Assembly (NCBI RefSeq): GCF_009917385.1
Contig: NZ_QWLJ01000012.1
Span: 1-64,000 of the forward strand
Reading direction: 5' to 3'
Length of the DNA: 64,000 nt
DNA from: Roseburia sp. 1XD42-34
GTDB lineage: Bacteria; Bacillota; Bacilli; Bacillales; Amphibacillaceae
Positions within the stretch are counted from its first letter, which is position 1, and the number at the start of each line of letters is the position of its first letter. The position numbers and the translations under genes were made by a program. Below, piece after piece: positions 18,666-26,276 of this stretch. Below the pieces are notes generated by a model, which made no database searches, was not told the origin of the DNA, and saw nothing but the letters and a program-made list of their open reading frames with translations.

Positions 18666-18747
18666 GGATGGGGTTATACATATGGGAAAGGGGGATAGAC
18701 CAGTTTTTGGGAAAACCGTTTTATTAAAAGTAGAGGGAGGAAAAAAC

Positions 18748-19323
18748 ATGAGTTTTAAGAAAAAATTAGGAATGGGTATTGCAACAGCGGTTTTAGGAGT
18801 TGGATTAATAGGTGGAGGAACTTTTGCATATTTTAGTGATCAAGAGGTCGTAGCGAATTCATTTGCTGCTGGAACGTTGGATTTAGGGGTGGATCCCAAT
18901 ATCGCCTTTGATATAGATAATTTAAAACCCGGAGATTACATGACACGTTCATTTAAGATGACGAACGAAGGAACATTAGATATAAGCAAAGTTCTAATGA
19001 ATACAACTTTTTCTGGAACAGAAGGGTTTGAAGATCATTTACGAGTGGATTTCTTAACGAGTGATGGAAAAGTCATTGAAAGTTTAAGTGGAAAGACGAT
19101 TAGTGAATTGAGCCAAATAAAAAATCAAGATATTACACCTGGATTTTGGGCGTGGTGGCCTTTCGTTCAAGAAGGGAAAGGGATCCCGATTGGAACAGAA
19201 GACACAATTCAAATTAAAATCACATTTGTAGATAACGGTGAAGATCAAAACTTCCTTCAAGGAGCTAATTTAGATGTGGACTTTGCTTTAGAAGCACATC
19301 AAACAGAAGGAGAAGAGAAGTAA
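18748..19323 (+). CDS. TasA/CalY (camelysin) family matrix fibre protein 1
   Basis: A 191-residue secreted protein of the TasA/CalY family, the major amyloid-like fibre subunit of Bacillus biofilms. The signal peptide (KKKLGMGIATAVLGVGLIG) leads into the SipW-type processing context FAYFSDQE, then NSFAAGTLDLGV and NLKPGDYMTRSFKMTNEG, the family hallmarks. The frame is open from 18682, but the ATG at 18748 follows AGAGGGAGG. It is first in the matrix gene set, behind SinR-type sites, and followed by a hairpin that should raise its mRNA relative to downstream genes. Confidence 0.9.
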   Translation: MSFKKKLGMGIATAVLGVGLIGGGTFAYFSDQEVVANSFAAGTLDLGVDPNIAFDIDNLKPGDYMTRSFKMTNEGTLDISKVLMNTTFSGTEGFEDHLRVDFLTSDGKVIESLSGKTISELSQIKNQDITPGFWAWWPFVQEGKGIPIGTEDTIQIKITFVDNGEDQNFLQGANLDVDFALEAHQTEGEEK

Positions 19324-19338
19324 CCAGGGAACTGCAAG

Positions 19339-19374
19339 CCAAAGTAGAGGTGTATGTTTATCCCTCTACTTTGG
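19339..19374 (+). terminator. Hairpin between the two tasA-like genes
   Basis: CCAAAGTAGAGG and CCTCTACTTTGG form a perfect 12-bp stem with a 12-base loop. It is followed by TTGTCACC rather than a pure T-run. Partial termination or protection of the upstream mRNA end is likely. Confidence 0.7.
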
Positions 19375-19504
19375 TTGTCACCATGCTTCCTTCACTACTA
19401 GATATATGAAAAAGAAGAAAGAATATGATAAATAATAGCTCAACCTTCACAGTATGACGGTTCATATTATCTGTTAGATAATTTTAATAAAGGTGGGCAG
19501 TAGT

Positions 19505-20071
19505 GTGGATATAAAAAAAAAGCTAGGAATAAGTATCATTACGGCTATGTTAGGAGTAATTTTAATTAGTGGTGGTACCTATTCTTATTTTAATGATAAC
19601 GAAGAAACGACAAATACGTTTGCAACAGGTTTATTAAATTTAGGAATTAATAAAACCTCCATTATAGATATCGAAAATCTAGTACCAGGCGACAGGGTTA
19701 ATGGTCATTTCAAATTAACAAACGATGGAACGGTTGATATGAAGGAAGTTGTACTTCATTCAGATTATGAAGTAGTCGATAAAGGCGAAAACAATAAAGG
19801 AGAAGATCTCGCTGATTATATTACTGTTGAGTATTTACATCATGTAAACGGAAACAAAAACGTGATATTTAAAAAGAAATTGTCCGAAATGAAAAATAAA
19901 TCTATCCCAGTTTTGGAACAATTCCCTGTCAATAGTGATGCAGAAAACTTTTCGGTGAGATTTTCGTTTATGGATAATAAAAAGAGTCAAAACCATTTCC
20001 AAGGTGATTACATTCGTTTGCAATGGAGGTTTGAGGCTATGCAGCGAGATGGGAAACCGAACTTTCAATAA
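19505..20071 (+). CDS. TasA/CalY family matrix fibre protein 2
   Basis: A 188-residue paralogue of the preceding gene: DIKKKLGISIITAMLGVILI signal peptide, then TYSYFNDNEETTNTFATGLLN and NLVPGDRVNGHFKLTNDG. It has the same fold signature but quite divergent sequence, with a Lys/Asn-rich middle. GTG at 19505 is spaced correctly from AAAGGTGGG; the in-frame GTG at 19493 overlaps that site. Two TasA-type subunits in tandem recall the TasA/CalY pair of the B. cereus group, where both form matrix fibres. Confidence 0.88.
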   Translation: MDIKKKLGISIITAMLGVILISGGTYSYFNDNEETTNTFATGLLNLGINKTSIIDIENLVPGDRVNGHFKLTNDGTVDMKEVVLHSDYEVVDKGENNKGEDLADYITVEYLHHVNGNKNVIFKKKLSEMKNKSIPVLEQFPVNSDAENFSVRFSFMDNKKSQNHFQGDYIRLQWRFEAMQRDGKPNFQ

Positions 20072-20075
20072 TCAT

Positions 20076-20118
20076 GGTGATACTTTGGGAAGGGGAGAGG
20101 AGTTCTTTCCCAAGTATC
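20076..20118 (+). terminator. Terminator-like hairpin after tasA-like gene 2
   Basis: TGATACTTTGGGAA pairs with TTCCCAAGTATCA with a single bulged T, closing a 16-base loop. It directly precedes a second, longer inverted repeat. Confidence 0.6.
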
Positions 20119-20168
20119 ATATATATGTAAAAACATAAAACGATTGTTTTACGTTTTTACATATATAT
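20119..20168 (+). repeat. Near-perfect 23-bp hairpin between the fibre genes and tapA
   Basis: Arms 20119-20141 and 20146-20168 are complementary at 22 of 23 positions (the odd pair is a tolerated G-U) and are joined by a 4-base loop. No T-run follows. Its place, between abundant fibre subunits and the minor anchor TapA, suggests an attenuator or an mRNA-stabilising element. Confidence 0.7.
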
Positions 20169-20231
20169 TCGCTAAAAACTGTATAAAACAGATAGTGTCC
20201 ATAGAGGTAGAAATCAACTACGAGTTTATCC

Positions 20232-20400
20232 CGCATATAAGGTGCTGTAAGTCACCCCTTCAGGAGTTGGATCATCTGTACTGTAACAAGTCTACGTGGG
20301 AGATAACAGCATCTAAATGTGTGATTCGTTCGTCTAACCAACATTAGGGAATGAATGAAAAAACCTACTGATTGAAGATTTACTTTAGCAGTGAAATGAA
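20232..20400 (+). repeat. Family 2 intergenic repeat, copy c
   Basis: It shares ACAAGTCTACGTGGGAGATA, ATCTAAATGTGTGATTCGT, GAATGAATGAAAAAACCTAC and GATTGAAGATTTACTTTA with copies b, d and e. It occupies most of the leader of tapA. Confidence 0.75.
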
Positions 20401-20460
20401 TTCCTTTTACGGATATGTGAAAGTAGCAATAAAATCTATATAGAATAAGGGGGGATAGAA

Positions 20461-21276
20461 GTGAAAAGAAGCCGTATCCGTCGCCATCAAAATAAATATC
20501 GTTATTGGTATTTTGGCTTAAAGGTGTTTGTAATTGGTTATGCGGCAGTTTATTTGCTAGGTTACATGACATCTTCAACCACAGCTTATTTTCATGAAAA
20601 CGTTCCATTAAATGGAGAAGTTACTATTGGTGAGTGGCAGGAACAACTGCCTGTTATAGAAGAAACTTACGAGCTGGAATTTATCCGTAGGCAAGGACAA
20701 CAGATAACTACATGTGAAGGAGTAACTTTAAAAGCTAAAATCAAAAATGTCGGTTCTGTGGATATGACCAAGTCGATTACGTATGACGTATTTTATGCTG
20801 AAAAGGGAAATCCAAGGAAATATGGCAAATCATTGGATCTTAAAAAAGGGGAAGGAGAGATTCATCCGTTAGCAAATAAAGAGACAGCCACATTAACAGC
20901 TACAGTAGAACAACCAGGAGTTTACGTGTTTCTTGTGAAGCAAGCTGATGACGATTTGCTATGGAGCAAGGAAATAAACGTGCAATGCAAAGAGAAGCAA
21001 AAATCTAAAGATGTAGGTGAGCCTTCAGAAAGCCAAGCACCAAGTCAAGTACAGCCTAACCCAAAAACAGAAAATGAAAAGCGTGAGGAAGCAAAAGACG
21101 CTAATCAAGCAAAGGACCTGGAAACGAAGCAGCAAATGGATGAAACAAGCGAAACACAAACGCAACAAACGAAGGCAAATGAGAAGCAAGAAGTAATAGC
21201 TGAAGAGAGAAAGCAGTCTACTTTAAAGGGAAAACCTGATTCAAATAACCAAAAGGATGGGGAAAGAAATGAATAA
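20461..21276 (+). CDS. tapA: TapA-like amyloid fibre anchoring/assembly protein
   Basis: A 271-residue protein. A basic N-terminus (RSRIRRHQNKYRYWYFGLK) and one membrane-spanning signal segment lead into STTAYFHENV, the TapA-type processing region. A folded domain follows with Cys85 (TTCEGVTLKAKIKNVGSVDM) and Cys176, and then a low-complexity Lys/Glu/Gln/Ser tail (about 180-271). TapA nucleates and anchors TasA fibres and is processed by SipW. GTG start follows AAGGGGGGATAGAA. It overlaps sipW by eight bases, so the pair is translationally coupled. Confidence 0.88.
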   Translation: MKRSRIRRHQNKYRYWYFGLKVFVIGYAAVYLLGYMTSSTTAYFHENVPLNGEVTIGEWQEQLPVIEETYELEFIRRQGQQITTCEGVTLKAKIKNVGSVDMTKSITYDVFYAEKGNPRKYGKSLDLKKGEGEIHPLANKETATLTATVEQPGVYVFLVKQADDDLLWSKEINVQCKEKQKSKDVGEPSESQAPSQVQPNPKTENEKREEAKDANQAKDLETKQQMDETSETQTQQTKANEKQEVIAEERKQSTLKGKPDSNNQKDGERNE

Positions 21277-21850
21277 TGAAAGAAAAATATTTAAGTGGGC
21301 AAATCGTATTGTATCTTATGTGTTATTTATAACGTTACTTGTTGTGGCTAGTATTGTTTTAATGACCAAGGTTTCTGGTGGAGAACCGGAATTATTTGGC
21401 TATCAGCTTAAAACTGTCCTATCCGGATCCATGGAACCTGAAATCCAGACTGGTTCAATCATAGCGATAAAGATGATTTCAGAGACAAATGAGTTCAAAA
21501 AAGGAGATGTCATTACATTTAAAGCAGATGAAAATAAGCTTGTAACCCATCGAATTGTAGATACGACGAGTACCAAAAATGGGGTTGTATACACAACAAA
21601 GGGTGACAATAATAATGCAGCGGACTCTAGCCCTGTCCTTGCTGAAAATGTAGTTGGTGAATATAAAGGATTCACCATCCCTTTCCTCGGATACTTTATA
21701 CATTTTGCTCAATCACCTAATGGAAGTATTTTCTTATTAATCCTACCAGGGGTGCTCTTGTTAGGATTTGCAGGAATTTCAATTTGGCGAACATTAGCGC
21801 AATTAGAAGATGCTAAAAAAACGAATCAAGCCAATGTTAGTGGACATTAG
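21269..21850 (+). CDS. sipW: Signal peptidase I, SipW (ER-type)
   Basis: A 193-residue membrane peptidase. The nucleophile Ser54 is in LSGSMEP and, as in ER-type signal peptidases, a His (His94 in LVTHRIV) takes the place of the usual lysine; TTKGDNN follows. One membrane helix lies before (about 15-33) and one after (about 153-173) the catalytic domain. SipW cleaves TasA, CalY and TapA. The upstream in-frame ATG at 21257 would sit on the ribosome binding site AAAAGGATGGGG, so 21269 is the start. Confidence 0.93.
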   Translation: MNNERKIFKWANRIVSYVLFITLLVVASIVLMTKVSGGEPELFGYQLKTVLSGSMEPEIQTGSIIAIKMISETNEFKKGDVITFKADENKLVTHRIVDTTSTKNGVVYTTKGDNNNAADSSPVLAENVVGEYKGFTIPFLGYFIHFAQSPNGSIFLLILPGVLLLGFAGISIWRTLAQLEDAKKTNQANVSGH

Positions 21851-21877
21851 GCTTTGAGGTGGGGAAGTTGATGGATA

Positions 21878-22537
21878 ATGAGGAGAAGTTTTTATATCGC
21901 TGTTAGTTTACTCGTTGCATTATTTCTGTCCCTAAGTGGACTTATTACAAAGATTTATGCAGAAGAGGAAATAGCTTTTGATGTGGTTCCGGATGATGTC
22001 TTGTTTGACGTTTATAATATGAAACCTGGAGATTGGGCTCCACGAACCGTAACTATAAAAAATCAAGGTAACGATACTTTGCAATATAACATGAAGGTAG
22101 AAAGTCAAGGGGGGATAAATCTTTATAATGAACTATATCTAGAGGTAACGGAAGAAGATCGTGCATTATATAACGGAAGGCTGAAAGACTTTATTAGTAT
22201 GGAACCAAGAACGTTAGCCCCGAATAGTAAAGATGAGATTACAATGACAGTGCGTTTTCCAAAGGAACTAGGAAACGAGTATCAAGGAAGGGAAACGAAT
22301 TTCTCCATCATTTTTACTGTCGAAGGGGATGGAAACACGAATGAGGAGCAATCTATAATCGGAAAAGTGGGCACGGATTTAAATGATGTTGGCCCAAAGC
22401 TTCCTAATACAGCAACAGATATGTTTTTATATATATTACTTGGTTTCATATTAGTTGGAATAGGTGGCTTTTTTATTCTTATTTCTTATAAAGTGAAAAA
22501 CACAAAACGTCGAGATTTAAGTTGGAAAGACCAATGA
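21878..22537 (+). CDS. TasA-like secreted protein with LPNTA sortase anchor
   Basis: A 219-residue protein. A signal peptide (1-28, ending IYAEE) is followed by a TasA-related domain (MKPGDWAPRTVTIKNQGN). The sorting signal LPNTA (175-179) comes next, then a hydrophobic helix and a basic tail (KVKNTKRRD). LPNTA is the motif recognised by class D/SrtC-type sortases of Bacillus. It is the last gene of the matrix set, 27 bases after sipW, so it may tie TasA-type fibres covalently to peptidoglycan. That role is inferred. No sortase gene is in the window. Confidence 0.85.
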   Translation: MRRSFYIAVSLLVALFLSLSGLITKIYAEEEIAFDVVPDDVLFDVYNMKPGDWAPRTVTIKNQGNDTLQYNMKVESQGGINLYNELYLEVTEEDRALYNGRLKDFISMEPRTLAPNSKDEITMTVRFPKELGNEYQGRETNFSIIFTVEGDGNTNEEQSIIGKVGTDLNDVGPKLPNTATDMFLYILLGFILVGIGGFFILISYKVKNTKRRDLSWKDQ

Positions 22538-22780
22538 CTGTACAAATTATAGTTTCATAGCTAATGGTTGTGCGACTTTTAAATTATAAGATTCACCTTT
22601 ACCCAATCTGAATCAAGCTTTATCTTATCCCAAACGCAATGGGCCGCTAGCCCCCTGCTACGGAGGTCTGCGTAAATATAACACAAACTAAATAGGGGGG
22701 CGCTTAAATTCCCATTCGTTGAGCCTGTAAGGTGTCGCGCGCAAGGGGTGACATCAGGAAAAAGCGTTTTTAATTTTTCA
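22538..22780. other. Spacer after the matrix operon
   Basis: GC-richer than its surroundings in the middle (22640-22760), suggesting a degenerate repeat. The 79-codon minus-strand frame here is low in coding character. No terminator with a clear T-run was found. Confidence 0.35.
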
Positions 22781-23027
22781 TAAGGTGCTTGGGGATAACG
22801 AAATAACTGAATAGCCACGCCTGGCGCATGTGCCCAGCAACGATGCGACTTCAGAAGTCACCCTACGATAAGGCCTCATCGGTTCATCGCTAAGAGGAAG
22901 GTCGACTAAAAACGGGCTTGCCGCTCAGGCCTCGGCATACTTCTGTTGCAGGAGCATGTTTCCTAAAACTTTCGTTGCTTCGTTCCAGTTGCTACGTTGC
23001 TAACCGGGCGCTCTGCGCCTTTGTTCA
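22781..23027 (+). repeat. Family 1 intergenic repeat, copy C (long subtype)
   Basis: It carries GAATAGCCACGCCTGGCGC, CTAAGAGGAAGGTCGACTAA, CTTGCCGCTCAGGCCTCGGC, CCTAAAACTTTCGTTGCTTC and the terminal CTCTGCGCCTTTGTTCA, all shared with the other long copies. Confidence 0.85.
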
Positions 23028-23059
23028 AGGAGCTTTAGGTTTAGCTTTTGATCTACTTC

Positions 23060-23115
23060 GCCATCATCGGAGGATGAAAGGAACTCCTGCTAATTGAAAT
23101 TTTCACTATCTGTAG
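23060..23115 (+). repeat. Family 2 repeat fragment
   Basis: The 3' part of family 2 is recognisable as TCATCGGAGGATGAAAGGAA and CTAATTGAAATTTTCACTA. It directly follows family 1 copy C. Confidence 0.35.
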
Positions 23116-23211
23116 AGAACCAACTTTTCATAAAAAATCAATCGTTTAAAGCAACTTACTTTTAAGGGTATCAGACATTTTTTTCAAAAAACAATACAAA
23201 ACTAGTTACTA

Positions 23212-23257
23212 TACGACAAAACAAGCTAGAGAACCTTTGGGAAGAGTATAGTATAAT
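23212..23257 (+). promoter_or_regulatory. sinI promoter with a candidate Spo0A box
   Basis: TATAAT at 23252-23257 has no good -35 box, as expected of an activated promoter. TACGACAAA at 23212-23220 reads TTTGTCGTA on the other strand and matches the Spo0A box TTTGTCRAA at eight of nine positions. In B. subtilis sinI is switched on by Spo0A~P; the same is inferred here. Confidence 0.5.
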
Positions 23258-23328
23258 AGTTGTGGGGGATATGGCAAAAAAAGCAAGCGCTGCAGCTGCA
23301 TATGATAAAATGGGGGATGATGATCTTA

Positions 23329-23463
23329 ATGAAGGTGAAGCAGTTATCACTGGATAGCGAATGGATTGAGTTGATAAAACAAGCTAAAACATTAGGTATT
23401 CCAATCGAAGATATCCGTTTATTTATACGTGCTGTACGGGAAGGAAATAATGTATTATCATAA
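23329..23463 (+). CDS. sinI: SinI-like antirepressor
   Basis: A 44-residue protein made almost entirely of the SinI dimerisation domain: DSEWIELIKQAKTLGIPIED followed by IRLFIRAVREG. SinI binds SinR and displaces it from matrix-gene operators. The frame is open from 23260, but the ATG at 23329 gives a family-sized product behind GGGGGATGATG. It is followed 65 bases later by sinR, the canonical order. Confidence 0.85.
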   Translation: MKVKQLSLDSEWIELIKQAKTLGIPIEDIRLFIRAVREGNNVLS

Positions 23464-23489
23464 TTAATTTAGAAATAGTACAACTCACC

Positions 23490-23504
23490 TATGTTATGGT
23501 ATAA
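23490..23504 (+). promoter_or_regulatory. sinR promoter (extended -10)
   Basis: TGGTATAAT, a perfect extended -10, lies between sinI and sinR about 25 bases before the sinR start, so sinR can be transcribed separately from sinI. Confidence 0.55.
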
Positions 23505-23528
23505 TGCCATTTGAAAGAAGGTGAGGAA

Positions 23529-23855
23529 GTGATCGGAGATAGAATAAAAAAATTACGAAAAGATAAAAATATGTCAATTTCAGAACTAGCTGAAAAGGCT
23601 GGTGTAGCGAAATCATATTTGAGTTCTATTGAACGTGGAATTCAAAAGAATCCTTCTATTCAATTTATGGAAAAAATTAGTTATGTGCTTGGGACCTCCA
23701 TTAACGAATTGCTAAGGGAAGACCGAAGTATGTCTGCAGAACAGTTAGATGAGGAATGGCTGGACATTGTTAAAGAGGCCATGGAGTCTGGAGTGACTAA
23801 AGAACAGTTTAAAGAATTCTTAGAATTTAATAAATGGCGAATTAATAAAGAATAA
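23529..23855 (+). CDS. sinR: SinR-like master repressor of biofilm genes
   Basis: A 108-residue protein. An N-terminal HTH of the Xre type (IGDRIKKLRKDKNMSISELA through SYLSSIERG) is followed by a C-terminal SinI-binding dimerisation domain (EWLDIVKEAMESGVTKEQF). SinR represses matrix operons and is inactivated by SinI. GTG at 23529 follows AAGAAGGTGAGGAA; the in-frame ATG at 23511 overlaps that site. SinR-type half sites are present before the tasA genes, consistent with a local regulatory circuit. Confidence 0.92.
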   Translation: MIGDRIKKLRKDKNMSISELAEKAGVAKSYLSSIERGIQKNPSIQFMEKISYVLGTSINELLREDRSMSAEQLDEEWLDIVKEAMESGVTKEQFKEFLEFNKWRINKE

Positions 23856-23889
23856 CCGTGGAGCGATAGGGTGCTTGCGGTTATTTTAC
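23850..23889 (+). terminator. Terminator after sinR
   Basis: AATAACCG and CGGTTATT flank a loop of about 20 bases and are followed by TTACTTTG. The stem overlaps the sinR stop codon. Confidence 0.6.
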
Positions 23890-24270
23890 TTTGTAAGCAA
23901 GTTTAATTGTTTTAGCTGTAATTTGTATTTCTATTTTTTATGATTGTACGAAGGTGTTCAACATCTAAACGGGTCATTTTGTTTTTTAAAGAAGCTTAAC
24001 TGCCCACCACGGTTAATCATGACATATGCTTTAAATAATAATTACTAGCTTACCAATTTGATAATAATAGCATATGATACAGTGAACCAATTTAATTTGA
24101 ATCCTTTCTACAATTGCATCTATTCTTATTTATGAAAAAATAGTCGAAATGATTGTATAACGCTGTAACTTTTAGTAGAATTTATAGTAATTTAGAAAAA
24201 GATTATCGAATTAATGAAGTTGAGCAGTCAATCATTTATGTGCACAAAATGAAGGTGTAAAGGTGGGAAT
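23890..24270. other. Spacer with no recognised feature
   Basis: AT-rich, no repeat of either family, and no convincing open frame up to the small gene at 24271. Confidence 0.4.
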
Positions 24271-24426
24271 ATGATGGGTGAACAAGAGAGGTATAAAAAA
24301 TTATTAAAAAAAGTTATCCGAGAAACAGAAAATCAAAATATAAAATCTTCTCAAGAAATGGTGAATATGCTTATTAAAGAATTACGAAGTAGCACAATAA
24401 CAAGTTCAGTAGCGCATAAATCCTAA
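24271..24426 (+). CDS. Small hypothetical protein (51 aa)
   Basis: An ATG behind AAAGGTGGGAAT opens a 51-codon frame. The product starts MMGEQERYKKLLKKVI, is hydrophilic, Lys/Glu-rich and predicted helical (SSQEMVNMLIKELRSS), with no signal peptide or Cys. I do not recognise the family. A hairpin follows immediately. Its size and position downstream of sinIR would fit a small regulator, but that is speculation. Confidence 0.6.
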   Translation: MMGEQERYKKLLKKVIRETENQNIKSSQEMVNMLIKELRSSTITSSVAHKS

Positions 24427-24427
24427 G

Positions 24428-24467
24428 ATCAAGAAGTAGTATTTTTTCTAGAGATGCTGCTTCTTGA
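24428..24467 (+). terminator. Hairpin after the 51-aa gene
   Basis: ATCAAGAAG and CTTCTTGAT form a perfect 9-bp stem; the loop contains T-rich sequence and no T-run follows, so termination strength is uncertain. Confidence 0.5.
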
Positions 24468-24567
24468 TATGTTGTCACCTGTATCAAACGAGCAGTTCAA
24501 GTACGAGGCTATAACCATAGGCCTACTGACGAATGTGACTTATTTTAAACAATGGTTGTTTTTTATG

Positions 24568-24804
24568 AGATAAGAAAGTATAAAGTGAGGCGCTTGGTAA
24601 GAACGAAATAATCGAAAAGCTGCTTTCGGCTCCATCGCCCTAAAATAAGGCCTCATTGGTTCGTCGCTAAGAGGAAGGCCGACTAAATACGGGCTTGCCG
24701 CCCAGATGTCGGCATAGTCCAATTTTTGTGGCGTCATTCCTAAAACTTTAGTTGATTCGTTCCATTCGCTACGTTGCTAAACGGGCGCTCTGCGCCTTTG
24801 TTCA
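24568..24804 (+). repeat. Family 1 intergenic repeat, copy D (long subtype)
   Basis: It begins GATAAGAAAGTATAAAG, carries the internal block AAGAGGAAGGCCGACTAAAT with GGGCTTGCCGCCC, and ends CTCTGCGCCTTTGTTCA. The central CGTCCGGCTTAAGCGCCCAG region is altered to a shorter form. Confidence 0.85.
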
Positions 24805-25093
24805 TGAATGCAAATAAAGAAATGGAGTTCGGGAGAAGTGACGTGGTATAGTAATAGGTTGCTCAGCTAATTGTAGGTGCTGTATTTAATAATGTACTCA
24901 CTTAACTGAAATGCAAATCGCGGTTCTCGGATTTTTTATCGATCTGCGATGTAACAAGGCTAGACTGCCAACTAGAAGCAATGTGAAAAAAAACACAAGT
25001 TATGTTACCATCGTCCTAGAGAGTTATTTTAAGAAACTTCGTAAGGAAAAAAGGAACATATTACATGATTCATCAGGAAGGAAGCGACGTAAG

Positions 25094-26275
25094 GTGAAAG
25101 AAACTTCTCCAGTGTTAATTAAAAATGCAAAAGTGTACACAGAAACAACGGTTATAGAATCTGGTAATGTATTTATGGAGGCAGGAAAAATTGTTTCCGT
25201 CCATAGCTCTGAGGAATTGCCTTCCAATTTACCTGAACGAATACAAATTATTGATGCGAAAGGTTTAGCCGCTATCCCTGGGTTCATTGATGGTCATATT
25301 CATGGGGCGAATGGCGCAGATGTGATGGATGCTACTGAAGCTGCTCTAGATACGATGGCTTCTGTATTGCCTAAAGAAGGTACAACTAGCTTTTTAGCAA
25401 CGACAATTACACAGGCTCCAGAGCAGATTGAGGCTGCTTTAATCAATGTACGGGACTATAGGAATAAGGGAGGGCAAGCAGAGGTAATTGGCGTTCATTT
25501 AGAAGGCCCATTCATTGAAAAAACGAAGGCTGGTGCCCAACCTTTACAACATATTAAAGACCCCGATGAAGCTTTATTTGATCGTTGGCAGGAGTTATCC
25601 GGGAAGAAAATAAAAACGATTACAATGGCACCTGAGCTTGATCCAGATGGAGCGTTTATTAAAAAACTAGCGGCAGAGGGAATAAATGTCTCTGCTGGTC
25701 ACACAGATGCTAATTATTCTTTAATGCAACAAGCTATCAAGCATGGAGTTAGACAAGTTACTCATTTATGCAATGCCATGAACGGCATCCATCATCGTGA
25801 TATTGGTGCAGTTGGTGCGGCCATGGAGTTAAAGGAATTACGTGCAGAACTCATTGCAGATGGCATTCATGTTGTTCCGGAAATGCTACAGCTGATATAT
25901 CGCAACATCGGCAGTGAACGACTATTACTAATTACCGATGCAATGCGAGCGAAATGTTTACCTGCTGGCGAATATGAATTAGGTGGTCAACCGGTGCACG
26001 TATCGTCGGATAGAGCATTATTGGATAATGGTACGTTAGCAGGAAGTATTTTGAAAATGCAGGAAGGCGCGCAAAATATGTTGCGTTTAACAGATGCGAC
26101 AATGAAAAATATAGTGGAAATGACAGCTGTTAATCCTGCTAAACAAATCAGCATATATGATCGAAAAGGCAGCATCACCCCAGGTAAAGACGCAGATGTT
26201 CTTTTAGTAGATGAGCATCTCGAAATTAAATATACATTCTGTCGTGGAATGATAGCTTTTAAAGGAGATAAGTAA
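25094..26275 (+). CDS. nagA: N-acetylglucosamine-6-phosphate deacetylase
   Basis: A 393-residue amidohydrolase converting GlcNAc-6-P to GlcN-6-P and acetate. Metal and catalytic motifs are visible in order: GFIDGHIHGANG, HLEGPFIEK, GHTDANYS, THLCNAMNG and the catalytic Asp in LLITDAM. The frame is open from 24911, but the sequence before 25094 does not fit the family; GTG at 25094 follows AAGGAAGCGAC and gives the normal length. nagB starts one base after its stop, so the pair forms an operon for amino-sugar use and cell-wall recycling. Confidence 0.94.
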   Translation: MKETSPVLIKNAKVYTETTVIESGNVFMEAGKIVSVHSSEELPSNLPERIQIIDAKGLAAIPGFIDGHIHGANGADVMDATEAALDTMASVLPKEGTTSFLATTITQAPEQIEAALINVRDYRNKGGQAEVIGVHLEGPFIEKTKAGAQPLQHIKDPDEALFDRWQELSGKKIKTITMAPELDPDGAFIKKLAAEGINVSAGHTDANYSLMQQAIKHGVRQVTHLCNAMNGIHHRDIGAVGAAMELKELRAELIADGIHVVPEMLQLIYRNIGSERLLLITDAMRAKCLPAGEYELGGQPVHVSSDRALLDNGTLAGSILKMQEGAQNMLRLTDATMKNIVEMTAVNPAKQISIYDRKGSITPGKDADVLLVDEHLEIKYTFCRGMIAFKGDK

Positions 26276-26276
26276 A

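Noticed and set aside
22579..22818. 79-codon minus-strand frame after the matrix operon
   Set aside because: It crosses into repeat family 1 copy C and lacks a ribosome binding site.
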